A stretch of DNA of 64,000 nucleotides from UBA2970 sp965221075 (lineage in GTDB: Bacteria; Verrucomicrobiota; Verrucomicrobiia; Limisphaerales; AAA164-E04). The notes beneath the pieces are model-generated. The model searched no databases, was not told the DNA's origin, and was given only the letters and a program-made list of their open reading frames with translations. Below, piece by piece: positions 43,946-53,791 of the stretch (its first letter is position 1; each line of letters starts with the position of its first letter). The translations under genes and the position numbers were made by a program. The stretch is from positions 1-64,000 of the forward strand of contig OZ244865.1 in assembly GCA_965221075.1 (NCBI GenBank), in the 5' to 3' direction.

Positions 43946-44245
43946 GCCGCTGGCTGAAGCGGTCCTACAGCCAGAGGCTTGCTCCCGGCACTGGAGGCGG
44001 ACCAGGAGCCGAGGCTGGCGGCAGCAAGGGCGGCAATCGCGCTTGCCAGGCCAGCCGCCCTGCTCGGCCTTGAACGGACAGCGGCGGATCCAGGACGCCC
44101 CGAGCCAGGGAGGCCCAAGGGAGCCTGCGCCGATGACTGGAGGGAGAGTCCTATCCCGGGCCGGGAAGACCGCGCCGTCCCGAGAGCGCCGGGGGAGGGC
44201 GGCCCATGGCCGTGGTAGGTCGAAGGGAGGATTCCCGGCCCGGAC

Positions 44246-44267
44246 GATCCGCGTTGGGGAGCGGATC
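44246..44267 (-). terminator. Possible hairpin terminator after tlpA-like copy 1
   Basis: GATCCGC (44246-44252) pairs with GCGGATC (44261-44267), starting about 17 nt beyond the stop codon. The stem is kept in the duplicate and is one pair longer there. There is no T-tract, so it may be an mRNA-end stabiliser rather than a terminator. Confidence 0.35.
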
Positions 44268-44283
44268 CGGAGGCAGGCCCGCC

Positions 44284-44793
44284 CTACAGCAGGGGCTTGA
44301 TGCGGGCCAGCAGCTTGACGCGGCTGAGCATGCCCACGTCCTTGGACTTCACCAGCCCGTCCTTGCCGATCACGAAGGTGGTGGGGATGACCCTGATGCC
44401 TCCGTACTTCTTGACGATCTCGTTCTCCTCGTCCCCCATGACCACCAGGTAGTTCATCTTCTTGTCCTGGTAGAACTTCTGCACCTTCTCAACATTGCCG
44501 TTGCCCCGGTCCAGGGAGACGCCGACGAAGACCACGTCCTGCTCCTCGTACTCCTTTTGGACCTTGATGAAGTCGGGAATCTCGGCCACGCAGGGAGGGC
44601 ACCAGGTGGCCCAGAAGTTGAGCACCACCACCTTGTCCTTGAACTTCCCGGACATGACCTTCTCCCCCTTCAGGTCGTTGAGCTCCCAGGCCGGGGCCTT
44701 GTCTCCCACCTCGACGGCTCCTAGGGGAACGGCGAAGGCTGCGAGGAAGACCCCAAGAAGCACGAGCGGATTGCGGACGTTCAGGCTGTTCAT
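44284..44793 (-). CDS. TlpA/ResA-like thioredoxin, copy 1
   Basis: This 169-residue protein has a signal anchor (about 7-26), then an AhpC/TSA-Redoxin-type thioredoxin fold with the active site WCPPC (Cys 65 and Cys 68) inside VLNFWATW and the cis-proline motif IPTTFVIG (136-143). It would reduce or exchange disulfides outside the cytoplasm, for example for cytochrome c maturation. The start at 44793 is preferred; an ATG at 44802 and further in-frame codons upstream exist. It is paired with arsS on the same strand and is duplicated at 54271. Confidence 0.9.
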   Translation of the reverse strand: MNSLNVRNPLVLLGVFLAAFAVPLGAVEVGDKAPAWELNDLKGEKVMSGKFKDKVVVLNFWATWCPPCVAEIPDFIKVQKEYEEQDVVFVGVSLDRGNGNVEKVQKFYQDKKMNYLVVMGDEENEIVKKYGGIRVIPTTFVIGKDGLVKSKDVGMLSRVKLLARIKPLL

Positions 44794-44913
44794 GGCTGGC
44801 ATATGCTTGCGGACGCGCCTCGCCGCGCCAGCGGCGGAGGCTGCTTCCATCCTCCCTGCGTGTCGGAAGCTACGGGGCGCTTCCGGGGATGTAAAGGGCT
44901 TAGCGGAGAAAGC

Positions 44914-45136
44914 TCAGGCCAGCGCGCCGCCGCAGCTGCTGCCGGCCCCGGCGGAGCAGGCCAGGCAGTGGTCGCCCGTGGCGATGGGGCGCCCCTCCAG
45001 ATGCTCCGGGACGGCCTCCCAGAGATAGGCGGCCTCGGGCTGCCCGCCGAGCTTCAGGCCCAGCATCTGGTTGAAGTCGTAGTCGTAGAGGCGCCCCTTC
45101 CAGTCCACGCTCAGGGTGTCCCGGCACATCAGGCCG
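44914..45136 (-). pseudogene. arsS 3' fragment
   Basis: The last 74 codons of the radical SAM protein are kept, ending CSAGAGSSCGGALA. Compared with the intact gene at 54901, one Cys is changed to Tyr (YDYDF instead of YDCDF). The 5' part is replaced by IS21 sequence from 45133 on. It has no start and no radical SAM motif, so it is inactive. Confidence 0.9.
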
Positions 45137-45589
45137 ATAGAACCGCAGCCACAGAAGCCGCGAGAATCCGAGCACCACCACCAGTGCATGGCGGCGTCCC
45201 CATGCCATCCCGAACGACGCGAAGTCCACCTTGCCCTGCCTTCCCGGCGGCGTTTCGAAGCGGAGCGCTTCCTCGGCCTTCTCCCGGGGTCTGATCTCCC
45301 GCACATGGTCACGAACACGGCCGTACCCGCCCTGGTATCCTGCCTTCCGGATCTCGCCGTACAGACGCCTTGCGCTCAGCTTTGGGTACTCCGCCAATCG
45401 AGCCTCGATTATCCCCTTGTAGGCGTCCAGCTTGTGCGTCTTCGGCTGCCTCGGTCCGTACTCTGCCTTCGCCTCCAGGCCCTGGCCCAGCTTGCCGCCT
45501 TCGATCCATCGGTGGATCGTCCTTCTGTCGACTCCCAGCTGCCGTGCCATCGCCGACTTCGTCATTCCCTGCTCCAGGCACTCTTTTGC
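45133..45589 (-). mobile_element. IS21-family remnant, istA part, truncated
   Basis: This is istA sequence (helix-turn-helix MARQLGVDRRTIHRWI and part of the catalytic domain to about LLWLRF), nearly identical to the copy at 51415-53484. It is cut at 45133 by the arsS joint and at 45589 by the IS4-like insertion; its other end continues at 47684. Confidence 0.9.
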
Positions 45590-45851
45590 CAGGTGCTCCC
45601 ACTAGGGATTCCATGACGGGCCTGTGCTCGTCGGTTCCATCCAATCAGCGGAAATGAGAGGGATCGAGGTGGTTCCTCCGGTGAAAAACGGGCTTCAGCG
45701 GCGAGATCGGCGTCCCTGGGAGCCCCTTTTCTCGATCCAAATAAACGATGGGCACACCTATCCCGTTCCGGGCCTTTCATATTGAATGAAATGTCCGGAA
45801 TTCCCAAGACACGGGCCGATGTCGAAGACATTCAGTCCATTGCTTCCATGA

Positions 45852-47174
45852 TCAGCTTGAATTGCACGGCTTTAGCAAGTGCTTTGCCGCCACCACATCG
45901 AGACCACGGATAATGCAATTGTACAGAGTTTCCCAGTCGTCATGGACGAACCAGTCGAATAGTCCGCGCACTTTCGATCGCAATTTAATCATTCTTTCCG
46001 TTTTCTTCAGCGCCTGGTCGAACAGCTGGCAGCATCTCAGCTCCACTTGATCTACCAGAAATGCAAGCATCATCAGGATCCCAAGATTTGTGGACAGATG
46101 CTTCTTGCCATGGCCATAGCTGTGATCGAAATTGTATCCGTGGTTCTTGAGAGTGTTGAAGGTCTCGTTCTCGATCCTCCAGCGTGCACGCCCAGCACGC
46201 ATGATCTTCACCAGAGTATCCTTGTTGACTGGCAGGTCCGTGACCCAGCAGAAATGCGTTGTCTTTCCCTTGTCGTCCGTCTCCCAGAATTCCAGAACGT
46301 TCACCTTGATTTCCGGGTTCGAGGCATTCAGCGAAGCGTTTTCGAGATATCTGTACTTGCGCGTGCCTTGTTCTCCATGCTCCGTCTCGAAACACTCCAC
46401 ATCGGGATTCGTTTCAAGCTGTTCATATAGCCATTTGTGATCGCCGCTTCTGGCGGTGATCACATACTTCATCCCGTGCTCTTCGAGATACTTGATGAAT
46501 GGGGCATTGGAATAGAGGCCATCGAGCACCAGAATGATCTTCATGTGAGGATGTTTTCTGCGGATGTCCTCCACCATCCTGCGGGCAGCGTTCAGTTCGC
46601 AGTCGTTCTTCGCCTGCCCAGCGTTCCTCTTGACCGGTACTGGAGGAAAGGGAAGCACAGCCTTGTGGTCCGGATGCAGGATCACGGCTCCCAACAGCTG
46701 GTGGTAGTAGGAGATCGTTCCGTCCCTGCGATGCTTCTCGCAGCAGTCTTCGCAGCGGATCTTGTCCGAATGGAACCATCCTGTTCCGTCGATGCCGATC
46801 AACAGGTAGCCTCCAATGTACTTGTACTCGTCGAGAACCTTGCCGCGTTGTAGCTGGGCCAGGATCGAGTGGAATGGTGCGGCCAGCATTTCCGGATCCA
46901 CTAGATCGATGACTTTGCGAATCGCCGTGTCGCAAGGAACCTTCACGACCTTGAACAGGTTGATCAGGTTTTGCTTGATGGTCTTCTCGTTGTGAGCCGC
47001 CTGGTCGAACTGCAGCAGCGAGGGGTATTTCAGCGAAAACATCGCAAATGCCGACATGAGATAGTCGGATAGAGAGTATTTCCGCCCTTTGACAGGGCTT
47101 TTGATCCGGTCAAAGCATTCCCGTATCAAGGAAATCAACCCTGGCTTGCCGAGCGTCTTTCGAAAAGCTGCCAT
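45852..47174 (-). CDS. DDE transposase of the IS4-like element
   Basis: This 440-residue protein is a full-length DDE transposase. Likely catalytic residues are Asp in LIGIDGTGW, Asp in ILVLDGLYSN and Glu in RWRIENETFNTLK, the last being the region of the IS4-type signature. A zinc-binding-like CEDCCEKH segment lies between the first and second Asp. The N-terminal part (KGRKYSLSDYLMSAFAMF) is typical of the group. No frameshift or stop interrupts it, so the element may still be active. Base composition is lower in GC than the core genes, as expected of a recent arrival. Confidence 0.92.
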   Translation of the reverse strand: MAAFRKTLGKPGLISLIRECFDRIKSPVKGRKYSLSDYLMSAFAMFSLKYPSLLQFDQAAHNEKTIKQNLINLFKVVKVPCDTAIRKVIDLVDPEMLAAPFHSILAQLQRGKVLDEYKYIGGYLLIGIDGTGWFHSDKIRCEDCCEKHRRDGTISYYHQLLGAVILHPDHKAVLPFPPVPVKRNAGQAKNDCELNAARRMVEDIRRKHPHMKIILVLDGLYSNAPFIKYLEEHGMKYVITARSGDHKWLYEQLETNPDVECFETEHGEQGTRKYRYLENASLNASNPEIKVNVLEFWETDDKGKTTHFCWVTDLPVNKDTLVKIMRAGRARWRIENETFNTLKNHGYNFDHSYGHGKKHLSTNLGILMMLAFLVDQVELRCCQLFDQALKKTERMIKLRSKVRGLFDWFVHDDWETLYNCIIRGLDVVAAKHLLKPCNSS

Positions 47175-47549
47175 TTCAGTCCTGAAATTCGACCGTGGAA
47201 AGGCCAGGGCTTGAACATCCGGCCCTCAGTTGCGTGCTTGGATACGCCACCTGGCCTTGCAGCCAGGTCCTACGGTACAACTTCTCGAATGGTCTACGAC
47301 TCGTCTACCCTGCCACACTCTCGGCTGGAATCAAGTTTTTACGATCTCGAAGCCACGATGCGTCGAACATCATGCCACATGATCCCGCATGCGTCATTTT
47401 GCCACACCCTCTTCCTGCTGCCAGAACATGGAGGCAACTGGCGATGAAATGGTCCGTTTCCCACCCCACACCCAGCGTTCGACGACCATTCCTCCAGGCG
47501 ATGGGACCGGATAGTGGCTGGAATGGGCGAGAAACACGTTGGGGGGCTG

Positions 47550-47575
47550 CCCTGTTCCGGCAAACCGGAGCAGGG
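47550..47575. other. Hairpin upstream of the IS4-like transposase
   Basis: An 11-bp stem with one G-T pair (47550-47560 with 47565-47575) and a 4-nt loop lies inside the element, outside and upstream of the transposase gene. It could block transcription or translation that enters from outside, a known protective feature of insertion sequences. Confidence 0.4.
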
Positions 47576-47683
47576 AGTCCTCCTACGGGCGCATTGGCCT
47601 CCCGAGCGTATCCCGAGTCCGCGAATGGGCTTTCGAGAATGTCGCGAAAACAAAGGGCTTTTGTGCTCTAGTGGGAACTGCTG

Positions 47684-47840
47684 CTCTTTTGCCTTCAATC
47701 TCGTCTCCTTCCCGTGCATCGCTTCCTCTCTCCTTCCCGGCCCCAACGCCTCGGGAATGGAGAGTTCCGAACCTCTCCGCAACCCGAAATTGGGGCCATT
47801 TTCAGTTGACAGAAGTGCGACATTTTCAATTGTCCCCAAC
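47684..47840 (-). mobile_element. IS21-family remnant, istA start and terminal end
   Basis: This is the continuation of the IS21 copy split by the IS4-like element. It carries the istA start region and the terminal sequence ending in the complement of GTTGGGGACAATTG at 47840. Its end lies directly against IS66 coding sequence, so this IS21 had inserted into an IS66 transposase gene. Confidence 0.85.
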
Positions 47841-48360
47841 ATCCCGAGGATGTGGCCGCTCAGGCCCAGTATGGGCCGATCCTCTGCGGACATATCGTTG
47901 CGCTTCATGTAGTGATCCAGATCCCCATCAACAAGATCATCGAGGTGATGAACTACTTCTTCAATGTCAAGCTGTCGGAGGGGACCGTGGTGAGGGTTTG
48001 CAGGAAGAAGGCGGAACTGCTGAAGAAAGTCGTCGATGTTCTCGAGAGGAAGATCTGCAAGGAGAGCAGGATCAAGCATCTCGACGAGACGGGATGTCCA
48101 GTTTCAGGAAAGCTGCACTGGCTCCATGTAGCATCGACTGGAAAGCTGACATGCTTCCGGGTCAGAAGGACGCGTGGCGAAGTGTTCGACAACCTGCGTG
48201 GAATAGTGGTTCACGATCATTTCTCCTCCTACTACAAGATCGAGGAGATCGAGCATGTAGTATGCAATGCCCATCACCTTCGGGAGCTCTATTCCATCAT
48301 TGAGAACAATCCCGAGGAAGTCTGGGCAGATCAGCTAGTAAAGCTTCTGCTGGAGGCGCT
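47841..48360 (+). pseudogene. IS66-family transposase (TnpC) fragment
   Basis: About 170 codons of the central IS66 transposase are readable: PEDVAAQAQYGP, KHLDETGCPVSGKLHWLH with a catalytic Asp, and CNAHHLREL. The 5' part is missing at the IS21 end, and similarity stops near 48360, after which the frame runs on without meaning into the dispersed repeat. It is inactive. Confidence 0.85.
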
Positions 48361-48394
48361 GGTGTTATTTGCGGCGATTATCCTGACAGTTTTT

Positions 48395-48690
48395 CCCAGA
48401 TTGCTCCGGGCTGACATCCAATCGAGGGGGAGCCATTGGCCTTGCAGGAGGCGATAGGCGCTTGCTGCCTGAGGAGAAGACTTCCTGGAAGGGAGAAGCT
48501 GCCTGATCCCGCTGGTGTGAGCGGCAGCCGATGGAGCAGCTCTACTTTCCGGGTACGTCATTCCAGTCATAGGCCCGACACAGGCCTCGGGCGTCGCGTC
48601 GGACGGCCGGATTGTCCCTGCATGAGGCGGAAGACGTAGCAGTTTTCGCACTGGTCGCCATCGAAGACGCAGAGGATCCGCTTCAGGTTC
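48395..48690. repeat. Dispersed ~290-bp repeat, copy 2
   Basis: This is the partner of 39405-39690, in the same orientation, with conserved blocks in the same order. Here it lies between the IS66 and IS1182-type fragments, so it is found twice at the edge of a truncated element. Confidence 0.6.
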
Positions 48691-49163
48691 CAGCTCCAAA
48701 CCGTTCTGGGATGCGGAAGGAGGTTCCCGAGGTGGAGACGAAGATGGTGTCGCTTGCTGGGGGACAGTCGAAAAAAGATCTCCCGATTCACCGGAATATC
48801 TACGCAAATAACAAAAGTGCCGCCAATATCGATCTGTGCGAAGAGGAGGGCATCGTGCCCTATATCGCCCAGAGGAGGGAGAAGCATCAAGAACCACTGG
48901 AGAAGCGGCTGGAACCGCCGCCGGAATGTCCCGGGAACGCCAGTGAGGTGGAACGGGCGCGTCACCGGCTCAAGACTCCGGAAGGCAAGGCAGTGTACTC
49001 GAAGCGGAAGTTCACGGTGGAAACGGTGTTCGGCAACATCAAGGAGGCGCTCGGCTTCCGACGGTTCCACCTGCGAGGCAAGCAATCTGTCCAAGGAGAG
49101 TGGACCCTGGTGAGCCTGGCTTGGAATCTGAAGCGAATGCATTCGCTGACCAACGCAGCATGA
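48691..49163 (+). pseudogene. IS1182-type transposase, C-terminal fragment
   Basis: The last 110-120 codons of an IS1182-family (IS5-related) DDE transposase are recognisable: IVPYIAQRREKH, then KAVYSKRKFTVETVFGNIKE with the catalytic Glu, and GEWTLVSLAWNLKRMHSL. Upstream sequence is not readable as the N-terminal half, so only a remnant is present. Confidence 0.8.
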
Positions 49164-49188
49164 GGGGGAGGGACCGGGATCCCCTCTC

Positions 49189-49545
49189 TCATGGGGGCAG
49201 GCGCTTCCTGTGAGGGGCCGATCCAGTCCCCATTTCACAACCCCACGCGATTATCCCGTCGATCGAGTCGCCTGAAGAGCCTCGAGAGCATGCTTGCCGG
49301 TCGGCAAGCACCCTGCAGACGAGTTGTTCAGGAACGCGATCCCGTTTTCCGACAGGCTCCTGGGCAGTTTTTCGTTTTCGCCTTCGTTTCTCCAGCAGGA
49401 TCCTCTCCCTTTCCCTGCCGAACAGGATCGCGCCGATCCGGTTCAGATTGGCCGCAAGAATCCCAAGCTTCACTGTGCGTTCGAATCCCTGCCTGTTTCT
49501 GTTGAGGACCCGGTCCAGGCCGCGCTGCTGCTCTCCCCGAAAGCA
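49189..49545 (-). pseudogene. Transposase C-terminal remnant, family uncertain
   Basis: A short frame reads RGLDRVLNR, then ILAANLNRIGAILFGRERER, which resembles the C-terminal end of DDE transposases where a conserved NLxRIG helix closes the domain. No catalytic residues remain and there is no start. Confidence 0.4.
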
Positions 49546-49695
49546 TCAGATGAGCGCATCGATTCGCCTGGCCGACTGACAAGCGAACTTACTTCATTGC
49601 TAGTTCGATCATTCGCATCTCTTCATGAGCCCACCGAGGGTGCAGGCTCACGGATTCAGGACATATGTTTCTGATACAAACCTGGTGGCATGAAA

Positions 49696-50904
49696 CTATC
49701 GTTTTTTCCAACAATACGCAGCCAAGCATAGCAAAACAATTATAACAACAGGCAACAGTAAGTACATTGATTTATCAGATCGCTTGATTTCCGCAATGCC
49801 TGCTTCAGGTTCTTTCTTGGTTAATCTTCCATCCGCATCCACATAAAAGTAGCCTGCTTGTGGATCTGTTAAATCCGTAACCTGCGTTGCAGGCTTAGTA
49901 TACTCATCAATCAATGTATAGTTGATGTGTTCACTGAATCCAAACTCATACCGTTTTAACCTATATATTGCCTCGCCAACGCTATTTCCTGCTTCCTCTT
50001 TTGCTGCCACAATGCCTGGAAGCCATAGATCATGCTCGACATTATAAGAATAATCTTCAAAGCTAACCGTTCTTGCAATGGCTTTGCCGGAGTGAGAAGA
50101 ATAAAAAACAGGCGCAAACCCGTAGCTGGGATCCAGATGAATCTCAATTGTGCGCATAGGTATTACTATCTGCAGATTCTTTAATTCAGCGATAATAGAA
50201 TCAACAAAGTTTTCGCTTACTGGAACACCGATCGACTCATGGTCCCTAAACAGGTTGGGATAGTCAAGAATCTCGCATTTTACGACTATTGTATTATTTG
50301 ATTCAAATATTTCGACATTTTTCCCATTCTTCAGAAGATATTCCGTCCTGGATCCGAAGTATGGTGCGTTTTCCATATAAGAAAAAGGACTGTAAATAGG
50401 TGTGTGCACACCTGCGTAATGAAGGTATTTAAATGAGAACAAATAATCCATATTAATATTATCTGCGTTATTGACTGGGTCGCGTATTGTTAATTTAGCT
50501 GGGATACCGTCGTCATCGAGATCAGGCGTTCCGTTATAAAAAGCTTTCCCATCAAAAGATCCTTCATTTCGAAACACATCTCCTTCATGGTACATTATAT
50601 AACTGACTCTGAATTTTTCGCGTTCTATCCAAACAATTACCTCAGTAGGTGCATCGAAGCTCTGAGCAACACGCCATCCAGTTCTAGAAGAAGACGTAAC
50701 TTCCAGTTCAACCTTGGCATTAGCAAACGCTCTGGACACCTTTTTGTTCAAATTGTCCATTTCCTGATGGAACTGTTCGATAAGCGAGGTATCTGCATCA
50801 GCACTATCCTGAGTCTGACAAATCTCGCTATTGCCCAGCAAGAGGAAAGCCATAAGCATCCACACTTTACTCAGAGGCTGTTTCTTGTCTTCTGTGATCT
50901 TCAT
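49696..50904 (-). CDS. AT-rich exported hypothetical protein with C-terminal membrane anchor
   Basis: This 402-residue protein is not one I recognise. It has an N-terminal hydrophobic segment (about 11-24, after several charged residues), a large extracytoplasmic region of mixed sequence, and a C-terminal membrane helix (about 379-397) followed by WKKR. The middle has DLDDDGIP, a possible calcium loop. The whole gene is visibly AT-rich, with many A- and T-ending codons, unlike all core genes here, and it lies between transposase remnants; both point to horizontal transfer. The ATG at 50904 has AAGG at a fair distance upstream. The frame is intact over its whole length, so it may be expressed. 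Confidence 0.7.
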   Translation of the reverse strand: MKITEDKKQPLSKVWMLMAFLLLGNSEICQTQDSADADTSLIEQFHQEMDNLNKKVSRAFANAKVELEVTSSSRTGWRVAQSFDAPTEVIVWIEREKFRVSYIMYHEGDVFRNEGSFDGKAFYNGTPDLDDDGIPAKLTIRDPVNNADNINMDYLFSFKYLHYAGVHTPIYSPFSYMENAPYFGSRTEYLLKNGKNVEIFESNNTIVVKCEILDYPNLFRDHESIGVPVSENFVDSIIAELKNLQIVIPMRTIEIHLDPSYGFAPVFYSSHSGKAIARTVSFEDYSYNVEHDLWLPGIVAAKEEAGNSVGEAIYRLKRYEFGFSEHINYTLIDEYTKPATQVTDLTDPQAGYFYVDADGRLTKKEPEAGIAEIKRSDKSMYLLLPVVIIVLLCLAAYCWKKR

Positions 50905-50960
50905 CGCATACCTTATTCAACCGGAACCCGTCAATGACATTGAGACACTTGATCCGTCAA

Positions 50961-51413
50961 TTACCAGACCGCCTCAGGCAGCTCCTTGGGCCTGGGGATA
51001 ACGTGGACGAAGCGCTCCGGATGGGCTCGCCAGGCGCCTTTCAAGGTGCGTCTGCGTCCTTTCAGGCAGGCAGGCGCCTTCCCGTAGTGGACGGTGTCCG
51101 GGGTGAGCATCGCGATGCCCGAGTGCCGGTGTTCTCCGTTGTACCAGGTGAAGAAGGACCGGCAGAACGTCCTGGCAGCGTTCAGGTCGGGGAAGTGCTG
51201 GGGAAAGCTGGCGTGGTACTTCAGGGTCTTGAACTGGGCTTCGGAGAAGGGATTGTCGTCGCTCACATGGGGCTGGCTCAGCGAACGGGTGACGCCGAGG
51301 TCGGCCAGAAGCTGGGTGGTGCACTTGCTGGTCATGGGGGCGCCGCGGTCGGAATGCAGGGTGAGCTGAGGTGGTCGGGGTCGTTTGGACAAATTGGGAG
51401 CAGAACTAAGGAT
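50961..51413 (-). pseudogene. IS3-family transposase (OrfB) fragment
   Basis: The C-terminal part of an rve-type integrase domain is readable: LTLHSDRGAPMTS with a catalytic Asp, then DDNPFSEAQFKTLKY with the catalytic Glu, and TWYNGEHRHSGI. The 5' part is cut by the IS21 inserted at about 51414. It is inactive. Confidence 0.85.
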
Positions 51414-51541
51414 TGTCAATGTCAGATGATAATGTCCCACTTTTGGTGGCTTTGGCACCCCTTGATCATTGCGCTGCGCCACCGCGGCCCTTCGGGGCCG
51501 TACGGAGGGAGCGAAGCGACCGGAGTACGGACCGAAGGGCT

Positions 51542-52333
51542 TCATCCCGTACCTCCTCCGCTGCTCTCCTTCGCCCTCCCCATCAGGGCCTGATGCTCCC
51601 TCATCCGGTAGCTGTTTCCCCGGATGTTGACGATGTGGCTGTGGTGCACCAGGCGATCGAGCATCGCCGACGCCATCACCTCGTCGCCAAGCACGCCGCC
51701 CCATTCCTCGAACCCCTTGTTCGAGGCCGGGTCGTCGAAGCCCGCTCGTGGCGAGCGTTGATCAGCTGGAAGAAGAGCACTGCGCCATCCCGGCTCACGG
51801 GCAGGTAGCCGATCTCGTCCACCACCAGGACTGCGGGATGGACGAGGACCCTCAAGCGATGGGCCAGCCTGCCAGCGGCTCGGGCTTCGGTCAACGACTC
51901 GACCAGACTGGAGAGCGTGCCGTAGTAGACCCGTCGGCCTGCCTCGGCCGCCGCGATGGCCAGGCTGATCGCCAGATGCGTCTTTCCGACTCCCGGAGGC
52001 CCCCAGGAAGATGACATTCTCCGAACGTCCCACGAAGCCGAGCTCGTGCAGGCTCTCGATCTGTTCGCGCCGTATGCTCGGCTGGAAGGAGAAATCGAAC
52101 TGCTCCAGCGTCTTGACCGCTGGCAGCCGTGAAGACCGCATGGCGGTGAAGAGCCTCCGGTTGTTCCGAAGAGCGATCTGCGCGTCGAGCAGCTCCTCGA
52201 TGGCCTCGGTAGCTGTCGCAGCCCCGCTGTCGGCCTTGGCCAGGATCCCGTCCACCGCTTCCAGAGCGCCAGGCATCTTCAGATCGACAAGCATCGAGCG
52301 CACCCGATCGCGCCGCTCCATCGCCTTCTTCAC
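51542..52333 (-). pseudogene. istB: IstB ATPase of IS21, two frameshifts
   Basis: IstB is the AAA+ helper of IS21 transposition. The protein reads in one frame to about 52015, in a second from there to about 51730 (GPPGVGKTH Walker A and VLVVDEIGYLPVS Walker B), and again in the first to the stop. Two compensating frameshifts thus remove the whole ATPase core from the main frame. The GTG start overlaps the istA stop by 4 bp (GTGA). Confidence 0.85.
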
Positions 52334-53363
52334 TGTGCCACCTCCGCGTAGGTTCGCAGGGGACGCCGTTCCACCTCGACGGCAGCCGGCGGCCGTGCCG
52401 CCTGGACCCTCTCTCGTGCCTTCAGAGCCGCCTCAGGGGCTCCCAAACGCCTGTATGGGCCTACAGCCAGGGGATGCAGGGCATGCCGCTCGGCTCGCTT
52501 GAAACGGTCTGCAGGGCGCTCCCCGGTCGTCCCGTGCACCCGCACGTTCGCAGTGTCTTCCAGCCAGTGGGCCGCCTGCTCGTTGAGGTCCTCGTCGTTG
52601 AGGAATTGGCGTCCGTAGCAGAAGCTCTCGCGCAGGTAGCGGATCGGCCGCTCCACCTTGCCCTTGGTCTGGGCACGGTAGGGGCGGCACGATCGTGCCG
52701 CAAATCCCCAGTGCGACGAGAAGCGCAGAACTCCTCGTTGAGCGTCAGCCGGCCTCCATCGGTCCGACGGTCCGAAACCACCACCGAGCGCATCTGGTCG
52801 AAGAGCATCTCCCGGGGAACGCCTCCGAAGTAGCCGAAGGCGCTCTCCAGGCCATCGAAGAGCGTCTCCATCGTCTGCCGCCGATTGAACCGCAGCCACA
52901 GAAGCCGCGAGAATCCGAGCACCACCACCAGTGCATGGCGGCGTCCCCATGCCATCCCGAACGACGCGAAGTCCACCTGCCCCTGCCTTCCCGGCGGCGT
53001 CTCGAAGCGGACCGCTTCCTCTTCCATCTCCCGGGGTCTGATCTCCCGCACATGGTCACGAACACGGCCGTACCCGCCCTGGTATCCTGCCTTCCGGATC
53101 TCGTCGTACAGACGCATTGCGCTCAGCTTTGGGTACTCCGCCAATCGAGCCTCGATTATCCCCTTGTAGGCGTCCAGCTTGTGCGCCTTCGGCTGCCTCG
53201 GTCCGTACTCTGCCTTCGCCTCCAGGCCCTGGCCCAGCTTGCCGCCTTCGATCCATCGGTGAATCGTCCGTCTGTCGACTCCCAGCTGCCGCGCCATCGC
53301 CGTCTTCGTCATTCCCTGCTCCAGGCACTCTTTCGCCTTCAATCTCGTCTCCTTCCCGTGCAT
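52330..53363 (-). pseudogene. istA: IstA transposase of IS21, one frameshift
   Basis: IstA is the DDE transposase of IS21. From the ATG at 53363 it shows MARQLGVDRRTIHRWI (helix-turn-helix) and the catalytic Asp in GQVDFASFG. The frame shifts near 52735, after LTLNEE, and the rest (CRPYRAQTKGKVE with the catalytic Glu) is read in another frame to the stop at 52330. A single-base deletion explains this. Confidence 0.85.
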
Positions 53364-53791
53364 CGCTTCCTCTCTCCTTCCCGGCCCCAACGCCTCGGGA
53401 ATGGAGGGTTCCGAACCTCTCCGCAACCCGAAATTGGGGCCATTTTCAGTTGACAGAAGTGAGACATTTTCAATTGTCCCCAACAATTCCCTGCATTACT
53501 GGCAAATCCTCTCCAGGACAACGGCCGCGCCCGCTCGTGCAGCGGCGGCGGCGACGGACCGGACGGGAACTGGACCATCTCTCCCATTCCATGCCGATCA
53601 GGCGCAAGCCGCCGATGCTCCGGCGCCAGCCGGGGAGACCGGCCCTATGGAGATCAGCGAACCCCGCCCCAAGCAGGGCGGATGCCGTCCGGATCCGCCG
53701 GATCGGAACCATCCTCCCTGCCGGAACCGCCAGGAACCTTTCCCGGATCCGGCCGACTCCTTCAAGTTTCTGGAAAGGAGGCGATCCTCTC

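Larger units (their letters stand above)
43496..45136. repeat. 1.64-kb duplication, left copy (tlpA-like gene plus arsS end)
   Basis: This segment matches 53486-55123 at an offset near 9,987 bp with scattered substitutions and a few short indels. It includes about 780 bp of sequence without a sure gene, the TlpA-like gene and the last 74 codons of arsS. Its right edge is a chimeric joint to IS21: arsS and istA share GCCG at 45133-45136, suggesting illegitimate recombination. Confidence 0.9.
45590..47683 (-). mobile_element. Complete IS4-like insertion sequence, 2,094 bp
   Basis: The element is bounded by imperfect inverted ends, CAGGTGCTCCCACTAG on the left and CAGCAGTTCCCACTAG on the right (read inward), and by a 9-bp direct repeat CTCTTTTGC at 45581-45589 and 47684-47692. 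The repeat is present once in the uninterrupted IS21 (one base different), which confirms the target duplication. Non-coding flanks of about 260 bp and 510 bp surround the transposase gene; I see no passenger gene in them. Confidence 0.88.
51415..53484 (-). mobile_element. IS21-family element, near full length but degenerate
   Basis: The element carries istA and istB in the usual overlapping order. Its ends share AATGTCYCACTTYTG as imperfect inverted repeats, at 51431 on the left and near 53468 on the right. The right end (53484) is directly followed by the 1.64-kb duplication. Both genes are frameshifted. The ends are estimates to within about 10 bp. Confidence 0.82.

Noticed and set aside
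43645..44118. Minus-strand frame of 157 codons in the duplicated block
   Set aside because: Both strands and several phases are open there, the frame length differs between copies (157 and 218 codons), and no domain or start signal supports it.
51542..52333. Programmed frameshifting in istB
   Set aside because: Two separate shifts, no slippery sequence that I can see, and a further shift in istA point to decay.
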